In this document: positions 27,316-36,169 of the stretch, one piece after another
How positions within the stretch are numbered: the first letter of the stretch is position 1
How the letters are laid out: every line of letters starts with the position of its first letter
Assembly: GCA_013112545.1 (NCBI GenBank)
Contig: JABFGJ010000002.1
Coordinates: forward strand, 186,001-250,000
DNA: 64,000 bases
Direction: 5' to 3'
DNA from: Bacteroidota bacterium
Lineage (GTDB): Bacteria > Bacteroidota > Bacteroidia > Flavobacteriales_E > Vicingaceae
Notes under the pieces: generated by a model
The model's input: the letters and a program-made list of their open reading frames with translations, nothing else
Told to the model about the DNA's origin: nothing
Database searches by the model: none
Position numbers and translations under genes: made by a program

Positions 27316-28092
27316 TTAATGATAAATGGTGAAATTTTGCTTTTCTTGGTCTTGTTTAAAAAATACGATCCCAATTTGAAATAAATCGATGCTTACAGTC
27401 ACTTTAGGGTGTTTTTTGATAAACTCCCAAGCCATTTTCATTCCTTTTGACCAATAAATGTCATCAAAAATAAACACGCTATTTTCATTTGCTTTCTCTA
27501 AGCAGAGTTGAAAATAGTCTATAGTTGGCTTTTCTTGATGATTTCCATCGAAATAAACGAAATCAAGTGTTTCTGTTTTTTTCAACAGTTCAGGCAAAGT
27601 ATCATTAAAATTCCCTACAATTTGATTGATATTTTTTATATTGAGCTTCTCGAAATTGATTTTAGCGACCTTGGCGATTTCTGGAGAACCCTCTAGGGTA
27701 TAAATTTTTGAATTTGAAGCTGCATGCGCCATATATGCAGTAGTTATTCCAAATGAAGTGCCTAGTTCGACGATTGTTTTAGGTTTAAATTCATACACCA
27801 AACGAAAGATTAGTTGAGCATATTTTGGTTTTTTTACTGCTGATTTAGCAATTTCATTGATCTTTCGTTTTTGTTTATTCCCTTTTTTTGAGCCAGCTCC
27901 TAAATCTAAAACTTCAATTTCTTTATTGGTTAACAAGAGTTTAGCACGAATGGACTCAATGGCATCAAAAGAATAATACGGAAGGTTTGCTTGTATTACT
28001 TTATCATTTAAATCGAAGATAAAAGGGGAGTGTATGCCATGAAGGTGAAAACTTCGTATTAAGTATTTTAAAAATTGGATGATAGAAAACAT
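27316..28092 (-). CDS. SAM-dependent methyltransferase (Methyltransf_24-like)
   Basis: A 258-residue protein. VELGTSFGITTAYMAHA is the SAM-binding motif I, YTLEGSPEIAKVA motif II, and LDFVYFDGNHQEKPTIDYF the catechol-O-methyltransferase-like metal/product site; FIFDDIYWSKGM follows. An N-terminal segment of about 85 residues (FHLHGIHSPFIFDL) precedes the domain and is conserved in Bacteroidota homologues. It is likely an O-methyltransferase, substrate unknown. It lies 4 bases after the YkvA-like gene stop on the same strand. Confidence 0.8.
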   Translation of the reverse strand: MFSIIQFLKYLIRSFHLHGIHSPFIFDLNDKVIQANLPYYSFDAIESIRAKLLLTNKEIEVLDLGAGSKKGNKQKRKINEIAKSAVKKPKYAQLIFRLVYEFKPKTIVELGTSFGITTAYMAHAASNSKIYTLEGSPEIAKVAKINFEKLNIKNINQIVGNFNDTLPELLKKTETLDFVYFDGNHQEKPTIDYFQLCLEKANENSVFIFDDIYWSKGMKMAWEFIKKHPKVTVSIDLFQIGIVFFKQDQEKQNFTIYH

Positions 28093-28096
28093 AAAC

Positions 28097-28501
28097 TTAT
28101 TTCGATTCTTTTTGGACTTCTTCCCATGCTTTAAATTGTTGTAAATCTACTTGTAAAGAATTGATTACAAAACCAAAAACACCAATGTCATCAATGAATC
28201 CTGCAATGGGTATAAAATCAGGGATGATGTCAAAAGGATTAAGAAAATAGATGATTGCAGTTGTTGCATACAAAATTGTTTTCCAAGGTACTTGTGTGTA
28301 TTCTCCTTTTTTCCATGCTTTAACTAATCGAAAAAGTGTCTGGACTTCTGTCCAAACACTTTTTAGTCTTACTTTTTTATGCTGAGCTTTTTCAATAGCA
28401 GAATTTAAAAGAAACTTTAATTTTGATTCATCATCTAAAATTTTTTTAGCCTTCTTTTTCGCTGCATTAAACCCTTTTGGTTTATCAGTTTCTTTTTTCA
28501 C
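28097..28501 (-). CDS. YkvA family (DUF1232) membrane protein
   Basis: A 134-residue protein. The hallmark FLNPFDIIPDFIPIAGFIDD follows a hydrophobic segment (ILYATTAIIYF), so the protein probably sits in the inner membrane. The N-terminal 70 residues are basic. Function of the family is not established. The gene is directly behind the M13 peptidase gene (4 bases) and before the methyltransferase gene (4 bases), so the three form one unit. Confidence 0.88.
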   Translation of the reverse strand: MKKETDKPKGFNAAKKKAKKILDDESKLKFLLNSAIEKAQHKKVRLKSVWTEVQTLFRLVKAWKKGEYTQVPWKTILYATTAIIYFLNPFDIIPDFIPIAGFIDDIGVFGFVINSLQVDLQQFKAWEEVQKESK

Positions 28502-28505
28502 TTGA

Positions 28506-30551
28506 CTACCAAATTACAGCTTTTATGGAGTCTGCATTAACCATGGGGTCTCCTGGGTTACAACCAAAAGCATCTGCAAATTCAGGCATATTTGCCAATG
28601 GTCCTATCACTCGATATTCACCTGGAGAATGAGAATCAGTTGCAATTCTTTTTCTAAGCTCCTCCTCAGTCATATTCATGTGCCAAACTTGTGCCCATCC
28701 AAAAAAGAATCGTTGTTTATAATTAAAACCATCAATGGGTTCAGGCTTCCCTTTACTTTCTAACTCTTTTTCAAGTGCGTGATAAGCTAATGTCGCACCT
28801 CCTAAATCTGCAATGTTTTCACCTAAAGTTAACTTGCCATTGACAAATAAACCCTCTAGTGGTTCAAAGGAATTAAATTGGTTTACCACATTTTCTGCAC
28901 GTCCGTCAAATTGTGTTCGGTCTGATTCTGTCCACCAGTTTTTTAGGTTTCCTTCATGATCAAATTTACTGCCTTGGTCATCAAAACCATGTGTGAATTC
29001 ATGTCCTATAACAGCCCCAATTCCACCGTAATTTATTGCATCATCAGCATTTGCATCATAAAAAGGAGGTTGAAGTATCCCGGCTGGAAATACTATTTCA
29101 TTTTGAGAAGAACTATAATATGCATTTACAGTCTGAGGAGTCATAAACCATTCGTCTTTGTCAACTGGTTTACCCAATTTATTTATCATGTATTCAAAAT
29201 TGAATTTGCTAGCGTTCATTATGTTTTGAACTGCATTGTCTGCCACGATATTTAAAGGGGCATAATCTCTCCATTTGTCTGGGTAGCCGATTTTTTTATT
29301 GAAAGATTCTAATTTTTGTAAAGCTTTTACTTTTGTTTCTTCACTCATCCATGCTAAGCCATTAATTCTTTCACGAAATACCGTTCTTAAATTTTCAACC
29401 ATGCGTGCAACATCTTTCTTAGACTCTTCAGGGAAATGCCTTGCTACAAAAGCTTTACCGAGAAGTTGACCTATATTACCATCTACTTTAGCCAAAGCTC
29501 TTTTCCATCGTGGTTTCATCTCTTTTGTGCCACTTAAGGTCTTACTATAAAAGTCAAAATGTTGATTTACAAAATCTGAACTAAGACTAGAAGCATAAGC
29601 GTTAAGTATCGACCATTTATAATAAATTTTCCAATCAGAAATAGGTATTGTAATCATCATTTTATCTAGTCCTGCAATGAATTTAGGTTGAGAAACAATG
29701 AGCTCATCTACATTTTGAAGACCTACACTTCTGATGTAATTATTCCAATCGATGTTTTTACTTAACTGGATTAATTCATCTATCGTCATTTTATTATATG
29801 TTTTATCTGGGTCTCTTCGTTCAACTCGAGTCATCGATATCTCGGCCAATCCTTTTTCAATAGCATATACCTTTTGAGCTAATCCCTCAGAATTCTCCAT
29901 GTTGGCTAGCTCAAACATTTTAGAAATATGCTTGATGTAAGCCTGTTGTATTTCAATTGACTTTTCGTCCTCTTTCACATAATAGGCTTGGTCGGGTAAA
30001 CCTAATCCGCTTTGATAGATATGGGTAATGTATTGATCACTTTGCTTGTCGTCTTGGCCAACATAAACTCCAAATAAGGAGCTGATTCCTAGTGTTCTAA
30101 ATTCAGCACTTAATTTAATCAATTGCTCTTTATTTTCTATTCCATCAACTTGTTCCATAACGGATTGCAGCGGGCTTAACTTTAATTCTTCAGCTTGAAC
30201 CGAGTCCATAACACTTGTGTAGAAATCACCAAGCTTTTGCTCCATGCTTCCTTTGTCAAATTGAGAAGTAGAAAACTCTTCTAAGATGGCTTTTAACTTA
30301 TCATTGTTTGATTCGATGACAACATTAAAACTTGCCCATCGACTCTCAGTGCTTGGTACTGGATTTGCTTTTAGCCAACCTCCAATAGCATATTGATAAA
30401 AATTATCACAAGGACTTACGCTGCTATCGAGATTACTCAAATCGAATGAAGCGGGTATTTGAGCTTCTTCAGCTACTTCAACCTTACTGCTGTTGCTCGT
30501 TCCACAAGCGAGTACAAGACTTACAAAAGGTACAAATAAATATTTTTTCAT
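28506..30551 (-). CDS. M13 family metallopeptidase lipoprotein (PepO/neprilysin-like)
   Basis: A 681-residue zinc peptidase. The zinc motif HEFTH is at residues 517-521 (GHEFTHGFDDQGSKFD), with the third ligand in ENIADLGG and NAYYSSSQNEIVFPAG upstream. The N-terminus is a lipoprotein signal (VSLVLAC) and the residues after Cys (GTSNSSK) carry no acidic export signal, so the enzyme is predicted to face the periplasm. I used the ATG at 30551, because a -7 element lies at 30566-30573 and would be inside the coding region if the in-frame ATG at 30572 were used. It degrades peptides. Confidence 0.93.
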   Translation of the reverse strand: MKKYLFVPFVSLVLACGTSNSSKVEVAEEAQIPASFDLSNLDSSVSPCDNFYQYAIGGWLKANPVPSTESRWASFNVVIESNNDKLKAILEEFSTSQFDKGSMEQKLGDFYTSVMDSVQAEELKLSPLQSVMEQVDGIENKEQLIKLSAEFRTLGISSLFGVYVGQDDKQSDQYITHIYQSGLGLPDQAYYVKEDEKSIEIQQAYIKHISKMFELANMENSEGLAQKVYAIEKGLAEISMTRVERRDPDKTYNKMTIDELIQLSKNIDWNNYIRSVGLQNVDELIVSQPKFIAGLDKMMITIPISDWKIYYKWSILNAYASSLSSDFVNQHFDFYSKTLSGTKEMKPRWKRALAKVDGNIGQLLGKAFVARHFPEESKKDVARMVENLRTVFRERINGLAWMSEETKVKALQKLESFNKKIGYPDKWRDYAPLNIVADNAVQNIMNASKFNFEYMINKLGKPVDKDEWFMTPQTVNAYYSSSQNEIVFPAGILQPPFYDANADDAINYGGIGAVIGHEFTHGFDDQGSKFDHEGNLKNWWTESDRTQFDGRAENVVNQFNSFEPLEGLFVNGKLTLGENIADLGGATLAYHALEKELESKGKPEPIDGFNYKQRFFFGWAQVWHMNMTEEELRKRIATDSHSPGEYRVIGPLANMPEFADAFGCNPGDPMVNADSIKAVIW

Positions 30552-30565
30552 GGTGTATATTTTTT

Positions 30566-30573
30566 CAAACATA
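30566..30573 (-). promoter_or_regulatory. -7 element for the M13 peptidase operon
   Basis: Minus-strand TATGTTTG fits TAnnTTTG, 14 bases before the chosen ATG. This decides the start codon of the peptidase gene. Confidence 0.5.
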
Positions 30574-30616
30574 ATCTTTTATAAAATAATTTGGGATATA
30601 GAATTTAAAATGGTGC

Positions 30617-30655
30617 AAAAAAAAACCTTCTCAAAAACGTTTGAGAAGGTTTTTT
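30617..30655 (-). terminator. Strong, probably bidirectional terminator
   Basis: A perfect 15-bp inverted repeat (30621-30635 with 30640-30654, 4-base loop) is flanked by A-runs on one side and T-runs on the other, so it can work on either strand. It ends the 1688-residue cargo gene on the minus strand. Confidence 0.9.
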
Positions 30656-30671
30656 GGGCAGTAGAAAACAA

Positions 30672-33600
30672 CTATTGGATAATTATTCTTTCATTTTGAA
30701 TAAAGTCACCGTTGCTGAATTTCAAGAAGTAAATTCCTTGAGCATCAACATTTAAATCAATTTGTTTTATCACAATTCCAGATTCACTTTGTATGTTTTC
30801 TTGGTAAACTAATTTACCAACCACGTCATACACCTGAATTTGACCATTTACTTTTCCATTATTATTTAATTCGAAGTTAAACGAACCATTATTAGGATTT
30901 GGATAAATAGATAGTTCAATTTCATTGACATCTTTGTTTTCGCTAAACTTAATTCTAAGTGGAGTCAACCCAGTTGTAAATGTTTGTGTACCTGACCAAC
31001 GAGTTCCGGATGAAGTTCCATATTCACACACAGTCTTAACTTGCCATTCATAGGTAGTAGCTGGATTTAAACCTGTTAACCATAGTTTAGTTCTGCCAGC
31101 ATATGCAACATCCATAGTCCAAGGGGTAGTACCTTGAACTCTATACCTTACTCGGTATTTCTTAGCTCCTGGCATTGTATCCCATGCTAATCTTGCTTGG
31201 TTATGACTTAATCCTCCTATATTCATCCCTGTTGGAATTGCACAAGGTGCATCTAAGGTACTAAATCGTTGTGCAGATGGTTCACCGTAACCTGCTTTAC
31301 AATTTGCAATAATTACAAATACATAATTCGTACTTGGAGTTAATCCGTCAATATCATAAATAGGAGTATTGGTTTGTCTAAAATGAACTGGACCAAAATT
31401 AGGGGCACCAGCTTGTTTCCAACGGATTTTATAACCAACAGCATCAGCTATTTCATCCCATCTAAGTGTAGTTGAAGTATCCGAACTAAACTGAGTTCTT
31501 AAATTAATTGGGCTTTCACACACAAAACCATCTGCAATTGAAACATTATCAATAGCGATATCTTTTTGATATCCTGTTCCTACTTCTTCACCAGTAAATC
31601 TAATTTGAATGGTTTTTCCTATATAATCACCTAAATAGATTCGTTGTTTCTCCCAACCAGTATTTTCAATATCTAGGGTTTGAACAGTGTTAAATCCATT
31701 ACCTGAATCAATTGCAACATGTAATAAGAATGAAACGCTATTTCCATGATTTTCAGACCACAAGTAAAATTCTAAACCTGGATTGGTCGCTGCACCTAAA
31801 TCAATTAATGGTGTTTCCATTGATGTATTTGTGTTATTTGGTGAACTATCATCAATCCAAGCATAATAACCTGAACCACCAAAACCAGATGTTGGGCCAT
31901 AAGCTGCATTAGTACCTGATCCAAATATCCAATCTTCTAGATTCCCGCTTCCTTGACTCCAACAAGCTGGTATCGCACCCGCATTTTCAAAACCTTCGGT
32001 ATATGGTAATGTAACTGGAGCACATAAAGTTGTAAAGCTATTTACAGCAGACCATGCACTAGTATCTCCACCACCACAATCTGCACTTACATACCAATCG
32101 TAAGTAGTTTGTGCTGCTAAACCACTTAAACTATGAGGATTTGAACTTGTAGATACAATCGTTCCAGTTCCTTGTATAAAACCAGATGTGCCATATTCGA
32201 TTATCCATGATGTAGCAGAATTGTTTTCTGTCCAAGCTAAATCAACAGAAGTAGAAGTTAAATTCGAATTTGATAGGCTAGTAGGGCTAACACAATTAGG
32301 AGTTTCATACACAGCTATATCATCAATAGAAATATACCATGGACTACCATTCATATAACCCTTAATTCCAATATAATATACACCTGAGCTACCTGGGGTA
32401 AATGTGCCAGTAATTAATTGATATGAAGCATTAATTCCAACTGGGCTAACTATGGTATTAGTCATAGCAGCAATTGAGTTAGATGAACCATAACTTATAC
32501 CGACATTAGAATTAGTAGTCGTACTACCATCTTGTCTTGCATATACATCAGCTGTATAGCTTATTCCACCAGTTAAAGTAATTGGAATAAAAATCCAATC
32601 TTCATTACTGTATTGTAAGAAGGCATTCCAAGAACCGGTGTTTGGCAAGCGACCACGATCTGTAAACGTATTGTTTGCAGTCCACATACCAGCCCCTGAA
32701 GTACTCTCTTGAGATAGACATCCAGCAACAGCTGTATTGTGAGTATAACCTGTTTCAAATCCTTCAAAATAAGGAGTAGTATAAGCATTACATGCTGTTG
32801 TGAAAGAATTCACAATTGACCAAGCACTTAGATTGTTTGTATCACAAATTGCTCTTACATACCAATCATAAGTTGTCTGAGCAGTTAGTCCACTTAAAGA
32901 ATATGGGTTTGATCCGGTATAAATTTGAGTACCTAAGCCTGCGGTAAATCCCGAAGCTCCATAAGAAATTTCCCAAGAAGTAGCTGAGCCATTCTCTGTC
33001 CAAGCTAAATCGACAGAAGTGGTAGTTAAATTTGAAGTATTGAGTGTGCTTGGATCTACACAAGAAGGAATATCTTCATAAGTAAAATCATCAAGAAGTA
33101 TATAATCATATGTTGTATTCATTCCATGTGCAAATGCAATGTATTTATCAGTCCCTATATAAGTTGCAAATGAAATCGTATGTAGTTCCCAAACATCATC
33201 TGCCATTTCCGCTTCTGTAATTGTGTCAAAAGGGGTAAAAGTTGCACTGTTATTAGGATCACTCATAGTTCCAACAATAAAGTCAGAAGTATTAGAATAG
33301 TCATATAAATAAAACTTAATACGTTTGGTGTTATCTAAATCAGATAGAGTAGGACTTACTAGCAGTAAATTAGTAGGTACTGTCATCGTATTATTGTAAA
33401 ACTCGATAGAGTTAGCACCAGAATTAGCCGTTGTGCCGATAGGAGTAGCATCTGAAACAATTCTACCATTTCCTGCATTTAAAACCGTCCAACAAGCATC
33501 AATTGCTGGTGCAGTAGTACCATCAAAATTTTGAGTATATCCAGTTGTGTAAGGATTACAAAGTGTTGCGAATGAATTGACATTAGACCAATCGCTAGTA

Positions 33601-35738
33601 TCTGAAGGGCCACAAATTGCTCTTACATACCAATCATAGTTAGTATTTGCGCTCAATCCACTAACTGAATAAGGATTCAAACTCGTTGTGTCTTGAGTTC
33701 CTAGTCCTGCTGTAAAACCAGTAGTTCCATAAGAAATCTCCCAAAAAGTAGCTGTACCATTCTCAGTCCAAGCTAAGTCAATAGAAGTGTTAGTTAAATT
33801 TGACGTTAAAAGACTTGCAGGTGTTGGACAAGAAACAGCTTGCAACATAATATTGTCGAAATATGCATTATCTCCAGGGGCACTGCTCGCAGCATTATAC
33901 TTCATAGAAGATTGAAAAGTCAATGTAAAGCTTGTGCCTGCATAAGCACTTAAATCTAAATTAATACTTACGCAAGGATCTGCACTGCCTGTAGTAGGGT
34001 GATAATCAGGTGAAATTTGAGTTCCATTCACTAATATTCTAGACCAACTATATCCTGGACCATATGAGTAGGTTTGTTTTAAATCAAAAGACAATTCTAA
34101 ACCACTTGAAACGCCTGTAGCATCAACATTTAATTGAGCACTGCTTATTTTTGTAGAATTTGTCACCCAAGCTTGGGTTGGAGTAGTTCCTGTAATTCCT
34201 GATCCACCAGACCAGCCTGTAGCTGTTCCTCCGGTCATGTGTAAGGAATTGGTGCCTGTACAATTGGAACTAGCATTTATAAGTAAACCTGCATTGCTAC
34301 CAATTGTTGTTTTAAAATCAGCGAGTGGGCTTCCACCCTCAAAATCTTGAGTATAAGGAACTGTTACTGGAGCAACTAGTGTTGTAAATGAACCAAGAGA
34401 AGACCAGGCACTTACGTTTCCTTTACCTCCACAATTAGTTTTAACATACCAATCGTAGGTTGTCTTTGCAGCTAAGCCTGTGATTGAATAAGGTTTTGAG
34501 GTTGCGTTAACTTGTGTGCCAGCTCCGGCGGTAAATCCACTTAAACCATAACTAATTTGCCATTGGCTAGAAGAATTGTTTTCTGTCCAAGATAAATCAG
34601 CTCCAGATGATGTTATATTTGAAGTTAACAAGCCACTTGGCTCTACACATGATGGTAGTGGGCTATAATATGCCACCACTGTCCAAGTTCCATTGTCAAC
34701 TTTATTTTGTGAAGCTTCACAGCCAGAGCCTCCATAGGTTCTCCCAGCATGAAATTCAAAATTAACTGTATCAACTGATCCATTTGCAAAGCTTAATCCA
34801 TTTCTACTATAGCTATAAGTACCGGCAGTACTTCCTGCTCCTGAATTAATTGTTGGTTCTCCTAATAATGTTGATGGAGAATACAACCAAGAGCGTTGTT
34901 CTGACATCCAAGCACCATTAGCTGCTGTCATATCATACCAAGAACTTACGCTATCAATTCGATTTCCAGTTGGGACAACAACATAAAGTGATCCAGGGCA
35001 AGTAGATGTCCCTGGTATAGATGTAAAGTCTTTGTCTGTAGAAATATCACCAGCATAATAAGTGGCACAAACTGCACCAACAGGGCATTGATATGCAGAT
35101 GTAAAAGAACTTACAGCTGACCAGCCACTTGTGTCTCCTGGGCTACATATTGCTCTAACATACCAATCATAAGCAGTGGAACTTGTAAGACCTGTTAAAG
35201 AATAAGGGTTTGAACTTGTTGTATCTTGAGTTCCTAAGCCAGCCGTAAAACCAGTTGTACCATAAGAAATTTCCCAAGTAGTAGCCGAGCCATTCTCAGT
35301 CCAAGCTAAGTCTGCAGATGTTGTTGTAATGTTAGAAACAAGTGAGTTTGTAGTAGGTAAACAATTGGGACATGTTGCCGAAGCCAATTGATAATGTACA
35401 GAAACACTTGGGCTAGACCCTGAAGAATATAGCGTGCTACCACCAGCATCTTTTAATATAAAAGAAACCTCACTAACATAACTCCCGCCACCTTTAAAAT
35501 CCAAAGCAAGAGAGTCTCCTGTATTGACAGTAAGAGGTATCGTCTGATTTGACCCACCACTTAAAGTATAATTAGTGGTTGTTCCGTTAATATACACATC
35601 TATAGTATTGCCATTCCAGCCATCACCATAAGAATCAATTAATTCCAATGAGTAATTACATTGAGCGATTGTGTTATTTACTTGAAATAAAAAAAGTGCT
35701 AGAAATATCGGCACTAGATAGGTAATTTTCTTTTTCAT
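30672..35738 (-). CDS. Giant T9SS cargo protein with seven fibronectin III modules
   Basis: A 1688-residue secreted protein. A signal peptide (ALFLFQVNNTIAQ) is followed by an N-terminal domain with the SYGDGWNG motif. Seven FN3-type modules begin near residues 122, 364, 638, 893, 1149, 1407 and 1500, most with the pattern SWTENGSATSW/YDWYVRA and a leading Cys-x-x-P. Between them are jelly-roll or MAM-like binding domains (for example around QNFDGTTAPAIDACW and FEGFETGYTHN). The C-terminus is a type A sorting domain (SIYPNPNNGSFNFELNN; residues about 1607-1688), so it is exported by the T9SS and attached to the cell surface. No protease or glycosidase motif is seen; adhesion is an inference. 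Confidence 0.92.
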   Translation of the reverse strand: MKKKITYLVPIFLALFLFQVNNTIAQCNYSLELIDSYGDGWNGNTIDVYINGTTTNYTLSGGSNQTIPLTVNTGDSLALDFKGGGSYVSEVSFILKDAGGSTLYSSGSSPSVSVHYQLASATCPNCLPTTNSLVSNITTTSADLAWTENGSATTWEISYGTTGFTAGLGTQDTTSSNPYSLTGLTSSTAYDWYVRAICSPGDTSGWSAVSSFTSAYQCPVGAVCATYYAGDISTDKDFTSIPGTSTCPGSLYVVVPTGNRIDSVSSWYDMTAANGAWMSEQRSWLYSPSTLLGEPTINSGAGSTAGTYSYSRNGLSFANGSVDTVNFEFHAGRTYGGSGCEASQNKVDNGTWTVVAYYSPLPSCVEPSGLLTSNITSSGADLSWTENNSSSQWQISYGLSGFTAGAGTQVNATSKPYSITGLAAKTTYDWYVKTNCGGKGNVSAWSSLGSFTTLVAPVTVPYTQDFEGGSPLADFKTTIGSNAGLLINASSNCTGTNSLHMTGGTATGWSGGSGITGTTPTQAWVTNSTKISSAQLNVDATGVSSGLELSFDLKQTYSYGPGYSWSRILVNGTQISPDYHPTTGSADPCVSINLDLSAYAGTSFTLTFQSSMKYNAASSAPGDNAYFDNIMLQAVSCPTPASLLTSNLTNTSIDLAWTENGTATFWEISYGTTGFTAGLGTQDTTSLNPYSVSGLSANTNYDWYVRAICGPSDTSDWSNVNSFATLCNPYTTGYTQNFDGTTAPAIDACWTVLNAGNGRIVSDATPIGTTANSGANSIEFYNNTMTVPTNLLLVSPTLSDLDNTKRIKFYLYDYSNTSDFIVGTMSDPNNSATFTPFDTITEAEMADDVWELHTISFATYIGTDKYIAFAHGMNTTYDYILLDDFTYEDIPSCVDPSTLNTSNLTTTSVDLAWTENGSATSWEISYGASGFTAGLGTQIYTGSNPYSLSGLTAQTTYDWYVRAICDTNNLSAWSIVNSFTTACNAYTTPYFEGFETGYTHNTAVAGCLSQESTSGAGMWTANNTFTDRGRLPNTGSWNAFLQYSNEDWIFIPITLTGGISYTADVYARQDGSTTTNSNVGISYGSSNSIAAMTNTIVSPVGINASYQLITGTFTPGSSGVYYIGIKGYMNGSPWYISIDDIAVYETPNCVSPTSLSNSNLTSTSVDLAWTENNSATSWIIEYGTSGFIQGTGTIVSTSSNPHSLSGLAAQTTYDWYVSADCGGGDTSAWSAVNSFTTLCAPVTLPYTEGFENAGAIPACWSQGSGNLEDWIFGSGTNAAYGPTSGFGGSGYYAWIDDSSPNNTNTSMETPLIDLGAATNPGLEFYLWSENHGNSVSFLLHVAIDSGNGFNTVQTLDIENTGWEKQRIYLGDYIGKTIQIRFTGEEVGTGYQKDIAIDNVSIADGFVCESPINLRTQFSSDTSTTLRWDEIADAVGYKIRWKQAGAPNFGPVHFRQTNTPIYDIDGLTPSTNYVFVIIANCKAGYGEPSAQRFSTLDAPCAIPTGMNIGGLSHNQARLAWDTMPGAKKYRVRYRVQGTTPWTMDVAYAGRTKLWLTGLNPATTYEWQVKTVCEYGTSSGTRWSGTQTFTTGLTPLRIKFSENKDVNEIELSIYPNPNNGSFNFELNNNGKVNGQIQVYDVVGKLVYQENIQSESGIVIKQIDLNVDAQGIYFLKFSNGDFIQNERIIIQ
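33840..34372 (-). repeat. Jelly-roll block shared with the neighbouring cargo gene (copy A)
   Basis: Residues about 456-633 (YTQDFEGGSPLADFKTTIG to YFDNIMLQAVSC) align nearly end to end with residues about 1337-1517 of the next gene, including TPTQAWVTNSTKIS and GPGYSWSRILVNG. Both blocks lead straight into an FN3 module. Confidence 0.85.
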
Positions 35739-35876
35739 AATATGTTTTTTAATTATAAAGGGTACTTACAATAGATGTAGCATATAAAACTAATTAAATT
35801 TTGTTAATTTTTTGTTAATTGAATTTTTAATTTTTTATAATTTATTTCTGTTATAATTAGACTTATAGCCTTATTT

Positions 35877-35884
35877 TACTTTTG
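35877..35884 (+). promoter_or_regulatory. Orphan -7 element
   Basis: TACTTTTG is an exact TAnnTTTG match, 13 bases before an ATG that opens a 23-codon hydrophobic ORF. No TTG sits at -33. Confidence 0.4.
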
Positions 35885-35897
35885 CAATTTATTGTAA

Positions 35898-35969
35898 ATG
35901 CTTAAATTTAGTATCACACTGTTGTTTTTAATATCAAATTTATTTTTGGTAGGAGAACTTTTACAGTAA
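35898..35969 (+). pseudogene. Signal-peptide-like ORF, probable gene relic
   Basis: Twenty-three codons read MLKFSITLLFLISNLFLVGE and then LLQ-stop. That is a Lys-initiated hydrophobic core very like a Sec signal peptide, with a plausible promoter element in the right place. Nothing after the stop looks coding in any frame up to the next terminator. It may be the remains of a secreted cargo gene, or a small membrane peptide. It is too short for a family call. Confidence 0.3.
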
Positions 35970-36104
35970 GAGTCAGATGTTTTTTAATAGATAAATGATA
36001 TATGTTGGCATATATACCATTTTAATTATAGTATGAATAAGTGATTAAATTCTTTTTCATACAATTCAATACGGAACACATCTAAAAAAAGTTCCTCTTT
36101 TACA

Positions 36105-36138
36105 AAAAAAAAGGTGGTGAAAAAAATCACCACCTTTT
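36105..36138 (-). terminator. Terminator of the 2094-residue cargo gene
   Basis: A 12-bp perfect stem (36109-36120 with 36127-36138, 6-A loop) has a long A-run on its left, giving a T-run on the minus strand. Confidence 0.88.
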
Positions 36139-36169
36139 AATTAAGGGTTAAACTACGTTAAAGGTTGAA

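Larger units (their letters stand above)
35739..36104. other. Intergenic region between two giant cargo genes
   Basis: Very AT-rich. It holds a TAnnTTTG element and a tiny signal-peptide ORF on the plus strand at 35877-35969, listed separately. Near 35793-35820 the plus strand repeats TTTGTTAATTTT-like units. No clear promoter for the minus-strand gene at 30672 was identified; the best candidate is TAGTTTTA (minus strand, near 35787-35794), which misses the last consensus base. Confidence 0.5.
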
